Source: Gemmatimonadota bacterium
Lineage (GTDB): Bacteria > Gemmatimonadota > Gemmatimonadetes > Gemmatimonadales > GWC2-71-9
DNA length: 6,203 nt
Direction: 5' to 3'
NCBI GenBank assembly: GCA_025360265.1
Contig: JANYCP010000200.1
Span: 1 to 6,203, forward strand
The first letter of the stretch is position 1, and each line of letters opens with the position of its first letter. Position numbers and translations under genes: made by a program. This document shows positions 1-5,455 of the stretch, piece after piece. The notes beneath the pieces were generated by a model, which worked only from the letters and a program-made list of their open reading frames with translations, was not told where the DNA came from and made no database searches.

Positions 1-380
1 AGGGTACGGAGCACCCCACCGGAGTTTACGCCGCGAATTTCCTCGATCTCAGCGCGACCGACCGGCTGACGATAGGAAATCGTCGCAAGCGTTTCGAGTG
101 TAGCGGCGGAGAGCTTCGGCTGGCGGTGCATCGCCTGTGCCCGCTCGACGGCCGCGGCAAAGGTCGGGCGCGTGAGAATCTGGTACCCACCGCCGAGTTC
201 GGCGATCTCGACCGCATGGCCGTCGAAATCGTAATGCTCGCGAAGTGCATCGAGCGCCGTGCGCACGTCGGCGGCGCCGGAATCGGGGTCGAGCCCCTCC
301 AGCTCGTCGAGCGTGAGGGGACGATTGGCCGCGAAGAGGGCGGCCTCAAACAGTTGCGAGAGCGGGCTCAGCGAGCTCAC
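1..380 (-). CDS. scpB: Segregation and condensation protein B (ScpB), 3' end cut by window edge
   Basis: ScpB is a winged-helix protein. It dimerises and binds the central part of the kleisin ScpA, completing the SMC-ScpAB complex that condenses and segregates chromosomes in the cytoplasm. The visible 126 residues begin VSSLSPLSQLFEAALFAANR, typical of the first winged helix (Q-L-x-E-A-x-L-F-A). Around residues 90-126 they contain the family hallmark: LSAATLETLATISYRQPVGR followed by an AEIEEIRGVNSGGVLRTL-type stretch. Family members usually have about 170-220 residues, so the last third lies left of the window. The GTG at 380 is the only sensible start: in-frame codons upstream give an unrelated tryptophan-rich run without a start near the domain. 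The gene begins 35 nt inside scpA, which suggests translational coupling. No strong Shine-Dalgarno is visible, only a GGTGG run. Identity is secure; the exact start is likely. Confidence 0.94.
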   Translation of the reverse strand, partial: MSSLSPLSQLFEAALFAANRPLTLDELEGLDPDSGAADVRTALDALREHYDFDGHAVEIAELGGGYQILTRPTFAAAVERAQAMHRQPKLSAATLETLATISYRQPVGRAEIEEIRGVNSGGVLRT

Positions 381-1104
381 GGGCCACCACCAGCGAAGAG
401 AATGGAGAATCCTGACGAACTCGCAGCACGCCGCGGCGCGCCAGTTCGAGCAGGGCAAGCAATGCAGACAGAACGTCAACGATCGTCGGTTGGTTTCCGA
501 AGATCACTCGCCAGTCGAACTCGTCGCGTTCGGCGAGCAGCGCCTCAATCCGGCGGGTGGCACCCTCGACGTTGAGCGGCCGGGTGATCACGCGATGCAG
601 AACGGGCGACGGGATCGCCATGATGACCCGCTCCACCGCGTACAGCAATTCCATGACATCGAATACGATCGGGACTGGTGGCAGCTCAGGCGGCGGCGGG
701 AGGTAGCCACGCGCATGGCGCAGCGCTCGCCGTTCGGCAAGCCGCGCGAACTCGCGGGCAATCTCCTTGATCTGTTGATACTCCAACAGGCGGCGCACCA
801 GCTCCGCGCGCGGGTCAATCCACTCCTCGTCGTCCCCGTGACGAGGCAGCAGCAGCTGCACCTTGAGTCGGATCAGTCGGCCAGCCATCTCGAGGTAGTC
901 CGCGGCCTGGTTGAGACCCAAGCCATGAATCGCTGCGAGAAACTGATCACAGATGCGCGCCACCGGAATGTCGGCAATATCGATCTGCTCCTCACGCACC
1001 AGGTGCAGGAGGAGATCGAGTGGCCCAGTAAAGCCATCCAGCGCGACGACAAACCCGCTGCGTTCAGCGAGGTCCACAGTCGGCGCGTCCGTCTCGGTGT
1101 TCAT
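346..1104 (-). CDS. scpA: Segregation and condensation protein A (ScpA), kleisin subunit of SMC complex
   Basis: ScpA is the bacterial kleisin that bridges the two heads of an SMC dimer and recruits ScpB. The 252-residue product matches the family's usual length of about 240-270. After a short variable N-terminus, residues 18-35 carry the signature G-F-x-G-P-L-D-L-L-L-H-L-V, the start of the SMC-binding helical domain. It continues with IDIADIPVARICDQFL and with AADYLEMAGRLIRLKVQLLLP, where the A-x-x-Y-L-x-M-A-x-x-L-x-x-x-K pattern is diagnostic. A proline-rich linker (GYLPPPPELPPVP) leads to the C-terminal winged helix (TIVDVLSALLALLELARRGV). The ATG at 1104 shares its A with the TGA stop of the upstream peptidase gene (TGATG), so re-initiation after termination is likely. 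An in-frame upstream start at 1176 would add 24 non-conserved residues lying inside the peptidase gene and is not favoured. Confidence 0.96.
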   Translation of the reverse strand: MNTETDAPTVDLAERSGFVVALDGFTGPLDLLLHLVREEQIDIADIPVARICDQFLAAIHGLGLNQAADYLEMAGRLIRLKVQLLLPRHGDDEEWIDPRAELVRRLLEYQQIKEIAREFARLAERRALRHARGYLPPPPELPPVPIVFDVMELLYAVERVIMAIPSPVLHRVITRPLNVEGATRRIEALLAERDEFDWRVIFGNQPTIVDVLSALLALLELARRGVLRVRQDSPFSSLVVARELAEPALATV

Positions 1105-1847
1105 CACTGAAAGATGTTCCACCCGGAGCCCGCCGCGAAGGGGAGGACAAGATCGACGAGGTGGCTCAGGGCCCATGACGCCGGGGTCATGAGGACCTGA
1201 ATGAGGCGGGGAAAGACGTAGACGAGCACCATGACGAGCAGGAAGCCGAAGCGATCGAGTGACCGATAGCGGGCGCCAAGGGCCGTCGGCAGGAAATGGT
1301 AAAGGAGCCGGGACCCGTCGAGGGGCGGGATCGGAATCAGGTTGAAAAAGGCCAGCACCAGGTTGAGCTGGATGCCCCAGACCAGCATGCGCTGCATCGT
1401 GTCAATCATCGACGTGCCGATGCCACCCAGGAGCGTGTGGATCTCGCCAACCGCCGCGAACAGCGCGGTACACGCCAGCGCCAGCACGAGGTTGGTTGCG
1501 ATCCCAGCGCCGGAAACGATCAAGTCGCCGCGGCGATAGTTGCGGAAATTTCGGGTCACTACAGGAACTGGACGAGCGCCGCCGAAGGTGAACGCCCCGT
1601 GGCTCATGAACCAGAGGAACGCCGGCATCAAGATCGTCAGGATCGGATCGATGTGGGGGAGCGGGTTCAGCGTCAGCCGGCCGAGCTTGTACGCCGTGTC
1701 GTCGCCCTGCTGGTAGGCCGCCCAGCCGTGGGCGAACTCATGAGCCACCAGTGCAAACAGGAGCATCGGGAGGGCGAGGAGGAAATCTTCGAGCAGGGCG
1801 GGCTCCGGTGGGTCGAACGGAGGGACAAAGTACTCAAAAGCTTCCAT
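1104..1847 (-). CDS. Site-2 protease family intramembrane zinc metallopeptidase (M50)
   Basis: A 247-residue polytopic membrane protein of the S2P/M50 family, which cleaves substrates within the membrane. With the ATG at 1847 as residue 1, the first hydrophobic segment (about 24-42) ends in HEFAHG: zinc-binding His36 and His40 with catalytic Glu37. Further hydrophobic segments lie near 66-82, 109-134, 154-172 and 199-218. The fourth runs into NLIPIPPLDGSRLL, the second M50 motif, whose Asp177 is the expected third zinc ligand. There is no PDZ or CBS domain, so this is a minimal S2P. Known S2Ps process anti-sigma factors or signal-peptide remnants; this one's substrate cannot be read from the sequence. 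A GTG at 1889 would add 14 residues. I prefer the ATG because those residues are non-conserved, that GTG has no ribosome binding site, and GGGA lies 10 nt before the ATG. It overlaps scpA by 1 nt, a gene order I recall as common in bacteria. Confidence 0.93.
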   Translation of the reverse strand: MEAFEYFVPPFDPPEPALLEDFLLALPMLLFALVAHEFAHGWAAYQQGDDTAYKLGRLTLNPLPHIDPILTILMPAFLWFMSHGAFTFGGARPVPVVTRNFRNYRRGDLIVSGAGIATNLVLALACTALFAAVGEIHTLLGGIGTSMIDTMQRMLVWGIQLNLVLAFFNLIPIPPLDGSRLLYHFLPTALGARYRSLDRFGFLLVMVLVYVFPRLIQVLMTPASWALSHLVDLVLPFAAGSGWNIFQ

Positions 1848-1870
1848 CCACGGCAGGTCCCGTCTATAAT
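1842..1870 (+). promoter_or_regulatory. Predicted sigma70-type promoter of rpsT
   Basis: A perfect TATAAT -10 hexamer lies at 1865-1870. A 17-nt spacer places the -35 region at 1842-1847 (TTCCAT), a poor match to TTGACA. A purine-rich, A-containing stretch at about 1825-1840 could act as an UP-like element. Transcription would begin near 1876-1879, giving a leader of about 30 nt before the rpsT GTG. Much of the promoter overlaps the 5' end of the divergent peptidase gene. The -10 box is seen directly; the -35 and UP element are weak inferences. Confidence 0.6.
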
Positions 1871-1897
1871 TCAGGGCTGTACCTGACACCCAGAACC

Positions 1898-1901
1898 AGG
1901 A
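1898..1901 (+). promoter_or_regulatory. Ribosome binding site of rpsT
   Basis: AGGA is separated by 6 nt from the GTG at 1908. This spacing is typical and supports the GTG as the true start. The first residues after it (PRIKSAKKRMRQ) match the conserved bS20 N-terminus. Confidence 0.7.
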
Positions 1902-1907
1902 TTTCCA

Positions 1908-2162
1908 GTGCCACGTATCAAGTCAGCCAAGAAGCGGATGCGCCAGACCAAGACTCGCACGGCCCGCAACAAGGGGACGCGCAGTGAACTGCGGACCGCG
2001 ATCAAGAAGGTCCGCGGCGCTGCCTCACCGGCAGAAGCCGCAAAGGCGATGAAGGAAGCGGAGCAGATGATCGACCGCGCCGGTCGGAAGAACATCATGC
2101 ACCGTAACACCGCCGCACGTACGAAGAGCCGCCTGGCGAAGGCGATCGCCGCCAAGAAGTAA
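1908..2162 (+). CDS. rpsT: 30S ribosomal protein S20 (bS20)
   Basis: bS20 is a primary binding protein of 16S rRNA that helps assemble the 30S body. The 84-residue, strongly basic product starts MPRIKSAKKRMRQTKTRTAR, the conserved lysine/arginine-rich N-terminal helix. It ends in the equally typical MHRNTAARTKSRLAKAI helix, where H-x-N-x-A-A-R-x-K-S-R-L is the signature. Family length is about 83-90. The start is GTG, fixed by AGGA 6 nt upstream and by the conserved N-terminus. It is a single-gene unit: divergent from the peptidase-scp operon on its left, and convergent with the lipoprotein protease gene on its right, whose stop codon begins only 12 nt after the rpsT stop. In E. coli rpsT also has a non-AUG start (UUG) and is autoregulated at translation. 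Similar control here is only an inference. Confidence 0.97.
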   Translation: MPRIKSAKKRMRQTKTRTARNKGTRSELRTAIKKVRGAASPAEAAKAMKEAEQMIDRAGRKNIMHRNTAARTKSRLAKAIAAKK

Positions 2163-2174
2163 CGCCGAGGGCCG

Positions 2175-4382
2175 CTATGGGGTGAGTCGCACCACGGTCG
2201 ACTTCACCCCGTCAGACGCCGTGACGGATAGCGGCGCCAGCCCGCTCCGTACCACAACGCTTCCCCCCCTCCCGAACGCCAGCACGTCGCCCGAGTTGCC
2301 GTCGCGAACCATCACGACCGGATAGCGCGCAGCACTCCACTCCAGCCGAACACTATTTGCATCAATTCGTGTCGCGGACACCGAGCTGGTGTCGGTGCGC
2401 AGCTGAGCCGCGGTCGACGCGGAGATGGCCGCATCCACACCGGGTCCCGTCAACCGGATCTGGCCAAGCTGTATCCCGGCTGCTAGTGGCACGGTGTAGA
2501 CGAATTGCCTGAGATCGGTGGCGTCGGCAACCGTGGCCGGCGTGAATGCGAACGCAAACACTGGATTGCCATCGACGTCCCTTCCCTCCAGCTGGTAATC
2601 ACCGCCGCCGATCGGCAACACCGGTGGTGCGATTACCTCAATGGCCGGAAAGAGCTGCGCCTGACCACTGCGCAGTGCACCGGTCACGACCACTGCTCGC
2701 TGCGCAACGGCAGGCGCCACGAGGGACGAGGGCAACGACCCGCCAGCGAGATAGGTGAGGATGCGACGATAGCTGAAGTCGCTAATCCAGGTGGGGGAGC
2801 AATATCCCATCAAGTCGAACTGCGTGTTCGCGATGATTGCACCGGTCAACACATTGTAGCCCGACCGACCGACACCACCGCCCGGGTAGGGAAAACTCGG
2901 ATCGGGGTTCCCTGCGCCGCCGCACGGTGCGTGACTCAAGGAGAGGTTGTGACCGAGCTCGTGCGCGTAGGCCTCACCCGCGTAGGTACCGATCTGGCCG
3001 TATGCGCCACGAAAATCCCAGCCGATCGCGCTGTGATACTGGCTGAAACGGACGTCACCGACATAGCCAAGCCCGACGATGCCCGATGAATACGGTGGAT
3101 GGACCACGCCGTAGTAATACGATGATGCCGCCTCGATCTGCCGCAACGCCTCGATTTGCTGCAGCAAGCCCTGCCAGGCAAAATTCCCGTCGTTCGATTG
3201 CAGAACGCCACCCGTGAATGTGAATGGCGCGTGCACGGTGGCCGTGAATGCCCACATCGGATGCAGCAGCTTCACGGTGTTGGTGAAATCGGGAATGGTC
3301 GCCGGTGTGACATCCCCGGTCGCGCCATCACCCGCGTTGGTGACCGGCACGAACACCAAGTTGTATGGCGGGTTTGACAGCACGGTCATCACTTGCGGGA
3401 CGCCGGTGGCCGGAAATGACAGATTGGCCCGCGTGGCGAGCGGCACCAGGCCGGCAGGATCAACGTCAATCAACAATTGCATGCCCGGTTGTATCACGTG
3501 CTCGGCGAGCTGAAGGTTCCACGACTTCGTGCCGTCCGCCTCGACCGTCGTGAGCGGCACGCTGGTTGCGGGCGCATGAATGGTAAAGGTGTTCGTAAAC
3601 GTTGAGCCGGTGTAAAGGCGAATGCGCACATCAGGCGCCGCCGAGTTCGCTGCACTCGCCGTGAGAAAGACGCGCAACATGCCGGGGCGGTCTGCGACGA
3701 GCGGAATAGACCCCTGATTACCCTGCGCTCCCTGCGTGATGTACACCTGATCAATGGTGAGTAGCAGGCTCGACTCGGGATGCGAATACTGCAGGCGCGC
3801 AATGAGCTGTGCGCCCGGTGTCACCGTCACCACGAGCGACGTAGGTGTGGCCTGATAGAGCACGCCAGCCGGGAACGCAGACGGCGCCGTGACGGTGTAC
3901 AGACCCGGGACGAGGCCGGAAAGCGTCAACGTCTGCGCGGCTGTCGCGGTGTATCCGTTTGGCCCGCTCACCGTCACCGGTGATGTGGCACCATTTGGCA
4001 GCCCAGTGATGATCATCTGTAACGTGGCCTGCACGACGGCGTATTGCTCGGTCACCGATGCCGTCGCGCCACCGGCGACGACGACTTGTTGCGACGCGGA
4101 GGATGGATTGTACGCATCCTGTCCGGCGATCACCGCACTCGCCTGCACGATATAGGTGCCTGCGGCGAGACCGCTCAACGTCGTGGACGCGACAATACCG
4201 GTGCGCACGCCGTTGGGGCGCGTCACCGTCACCGCGGCGTCAGTGCCTGTGGGCAAGCCGGTAATCGTCAATGCCAATGCACCGGGCGATGACGAACCCG
4301 CCGACGATGTGCAGGCGCTCGCCGCAACCGCCATCGCCATCGCCGCGAGAATCCGCCTCAATGGTCTGCTTTCTTCGGCCAC
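2175..4382 (-). CDS. Predicted lipoprotein zinc metalloprotease with tandem N-terminal beta domains
   Basis: A 735-residue protein predicted to act outside the cytoplasmic membrane, with unknown substrate. N-terminus: RPLRRILAAMAMAVAASAC is a lipoprotein-like signal with the candidate lipid-carrying Cys24. Residues 36-114 and 121-199 are two related domains (ITGLPxG...VTVxxPNG...TLSGLxxGxYxVxA). Residues about 205-420 form a beta-rich region including IPLVADRPGMLRVFL. The catalytic part has HELGHNLSLSH at 474-484 (zinc His474, His478, His484; Glu475), then HAPC, then DLMGYCSP, whose Met525 resembles a metzincin Met-turn. In the usual HExxHxxGxxH, the glycine is replaced by serine. The only cysteines after Cys24 are 487 and 528, which may form a disulfide. 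The C-terminus (about 545-735) is beta-rich. The site resembles M66/StcE-like or related metzincins, but the exact family is uncertain. The start is GTG at 4382, preceded by GGTGATC; TTG at 4361 is an alternative. It overlaps the upstream gene by 25 nt. Confidence 0.87.
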   Translation of the reverse strand: MAEESRPLRRILAAMAMAVAASACTSSAGSSSPGALALTITGLPTGTDAAVTVTRPNGVRTGIVASTTLSGLAAGTYIVQASAVIAGQDAYNPSSASQQVVVAGGATASVTEQYAVVQATLQMIITGLPNGATSPVTVSGPNGYTATAAQTLTLSGLVPGLYTVTAPSAFPAGVLYQATPTSLVVTVTPGAQLIARLQYSHPESSLLLTIDQVYITQGAQGNQGSIPLVADRPGMLRVFLTASAANSAAPDVRIRLYTGSTFTNTFTIHAPATSVPLTTVEADGTKSWNLQLAEHVIQPGMQLLIDVDPAGLVPLATRANLSFPATGVPQVMTVLSNPPYNLVFVPVTNAGDGATGDVTPATIPDFTNTVKLLHPMWAFTATVHAPFTFTGGVLQSNDGNFAWQGLLQQIEALRQIEAASSYYYGVVHPPYSSGIVGLGYVGDVRFSQYHSAIGWDFRGAYGQIGTYAGEAYAHELGHNLSLSHAPCGGAGNPDPSFPYPGGGVGRSGYNVLTGAIIANTQFDLMGYCSPTWISDFSYRRILTYLAGGSLPSSLVAPAVAQRAVVVTGALRSGQAQLFPAIEVIAPPVLPIGGGDYQLEGRDVDGNPVFAFAFTPATVADATDLRQFVYTVPLAAGIQLGQIRLTGPGVDAAISASTAAQLRTDTSSVSATRIDANSVRLEWSAARYPVVMVRDGNSGDVLAFGRGGSVVVRSGLAPLSVTASDGVKSTVVRLTP
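2179..2210. terminator. Hairpin at the convergent 3' ends of rpsT and the protease gene
   Basis: An inverted repeat pairs GGGGTGA (2179-2185) with TCACCCC (2204-2210) and GTCG (2186-2189) with CGAC (2199-2202). There is one bulged T at 2203 and a 9-nt loop. It starts 17 nt after the rpsT stop and lies within the last codons of the opposing protease gene. No U-tract follows on either strand, so it is not a canonical intrinsic terminator. It may still slow polymerase or protect the rpsT 3' end from decay. It could also be chance in GC-rich coding DNA. Confidence 0.3.
3786..4277 (-). repeat. Tandem protein-domain repeat in the protease N-terminus
   Basis: Two 79-residue units occupy 4041-4277 (protein residues 36-114) and 3786-4022 (residues 121-199), with a period of 85 residues. 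Shared positions include ITGLP-x-G near the start, V-T-V then PNG in the middle, TLSGL-x-x-G-x-Y-x-V-x-A, and a final V-rich strand ending in Q-Y. The DNA has diverged, so this is an old domain duplication rather than a recent copy. The pattern resembles small beta-sandwich modules (PEGA or regulatory-like) found on surface proteins. A binding role is inference. Confidence 0.72.
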
Positions 4383-5455
4383 GAGATCACCGTGGAGTCG
4401 CGCCCGGTATACACCTTGGTCACAAACCCGTACGTCTCGGCCTGACCGGCAACGCTCATCCGGCGCTCGGCATTGACTCCGCCGAGCGGTGCCCAGATCG
4501 CCCAACTCTTGGTCATCCACATCCCGCTGTTGAGCGACGAGAATTCCATGTACCCACCGGCCGCCTCATCTGGCATCCAGTTGGGCAAGTTGCGCAGGAC
4601 GAACGAGAACTGCAGCAGCGCGAGGTTATGTGCGTCGAGCACCAACTCGCCGGCAACGTCAACCAGCTTTCCCTTGCGCGCCGGCGCGAAGCGAAGATGC
4701 AGCGAATCGGGTGCGACTTTCTTGTCGCGCGGCTTGTCGAGCGTGAAGCAGTGCGACTCGAGAAACCAGTCGGCGAAGAGCACGCGCGCGTCGGGCCCGT
4801 AATACTCCCGCGTACCCTCATTGCCCGCCTCGCGCATGCGGCCGAACCCAACAGCCCGCAAGGTGTCCGGATCGATACTCAGCACCGGCCAGGCTGAGAG
4901 CTTCTGGACGATCGTATCCGCGACGGCAAAATTGTTGTACGGACCGTAGATGGTTTTGGTATTGATGATGCCAACCTGGAAACCGATCGCCTTGTCGTTC
5001 ACCGCAGCTTCCATGACCTGCAAAGCGGTGTGCGCACTTTCGAGCAGTTGCTCGAACATTTGGTCGGCCAATCCACTCTTGCCACAGAATCGCCCACGAC
5101 CGAGTGCTACGATGTCGGGGAGCCGCATGGTCATTCCGCGCAGCACGATGTCCGGTAGGACGAGCCCCACGGCGGGCACATCAATCGGACCGAGCGGCTG
5201 GGGCTGGAATCCGATGGCGGCTACGCGGTAGAGATATCGTCCGGCAGCAGGTGCATCAAATTGGAATGCGCCTGACGCCGTGGTGAGCACAATCTTGAGG
5301 GACTGACCTGCAGGATCACGCAGCTCAACAAGCGCGCCAATCAGCGGTCGCCGTGACCCATCGAGAACGCGACCCCGAACCGACTGGCCCACCAGTGCGA
5401 CTGGCCACAGCGCGAGGAGCAGCGCAGTGAGCCGCCACGTTCCCGATATAGTCAC
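4358..5455 (-). CDS. Secreted protein with carboxypeptidase-regulatory-like domain
   Basis: A 365-residue predicted exported protein of unknown function. Residues 1-25 form a signal peptide: Arg8, a hydrophobic stretch LTALLLALWPVALVG, and likely cleavage near Gly-Gln-Ser. Residues 26-105 are a carboxypeptidase-regulatory-like beta sandwich (VRGRVLDGSRRPLIGALVEL, T-x-x-G-x-F, G-R-Y-x-Y-R-V-x-A-I-G-F). This module also opens many TonB-dependent receptors, but no plug or barrel follows. The remaining about 260 residues hold Cys124 (RFCGKSG) and Cys236 (ESHCFTLDK), the protein's only cysteines and a possible disulfide. They also include a beta-rich part with LVDVAGELVLDAHNLALLQF and GGYMEFSSLNSGMWMTKSWAI. 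I recognise this layout from Gemmatimonadota-type proteins but know no assigned function. The GTG start at 5455 overlaps the upstream stop as GTGA, implying translational coupling. A longer frame to 5521 would lie inside the zinc-ribbon coding region and lose the clean signal peptide. Confidence 0.86.
   Translation of the reverse strand: MTISGTWRLTALLLALWPVALVGQSVRGRVLDGSRRPLIGALVELRDPAGQSLKIVLTTASGAFQFDAPAAGRYLYRVAAIGFQPQPLGPIDVPAVGLVLPDIVLRGMTMRLPDIVALGRGRFCGKSGLADQMFEQLLESAHTALQVMEAAVNDKAIGFQVGIINTKTIYGPYNNFAVADTIVQKLSAWPVLSIDPDTLRAVGFGRMREAGNEGTREYYGPDARVLFADWFLESHCFTLDKPRDKKVAPDSLHLRFAPARKGKLVDVAGELVLDAHNLALLQFSFVLRNLPNWMPDEAAGGYMEFSSLNSGMWMTKSWAIWAPLGGVNAERRMSVAGQAETYGFVTKVYTGRDSTVISWPKKADH
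4385..4391 (-). promoter_or_regulatory. Ribosome binding site for the lipoprotein protease
   Basis: On the minus strand, GGTGATC lies 2 nt before the GTG at 4382. It is complementary to GAUCACC near the 3' end of typical 16S rRNA. When aligned to the full AGGAGGTGATC consensus, the spacing is canonical. It supports the GTG start over the TTG at 4361. Confidence 0.42.

Noticed and set aside
126..575. Plus-strand open frame opposite the scpB start and scpA end
   Set aside because: No recognisable motif and no ribosome binding site; it is explained as the complement of the real genes.
259..1110. A 283-residue plus-strand open frame opposite scpA
   Set aside because: It is antisense to a clearly conserved scpA/scpB frame. 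Its product is a biased Arg/Gln-rich sequence without domain features, as expected for a shadow frame in GC-rich DNA.
1296..1886. A 196-residue plus-strand open frame opposite the site-2 protease
   Set aside because: The opposing frame has both M50 motifs and membrane segments. This one is a hydrophilic shadow with no family features.
1871..2155. Minus-strand open frame opposite rpsT
   Set aside because: rpsT is unmistakable in the plus frame; the antisense product is compositional noise.
2505..3089. Plus-strand open frame opposite the protease catalytic region
   Set aside because: It is complementary to the HELGH and Met-turn coding sequence and has no supporting start signal or motif.
4271..4897. 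A 208-residue plus-strand open frame across the junction of two minus-strand genes
   Set aside because: Both opposing genes have signal peptides and conserved domains; this frame has none.
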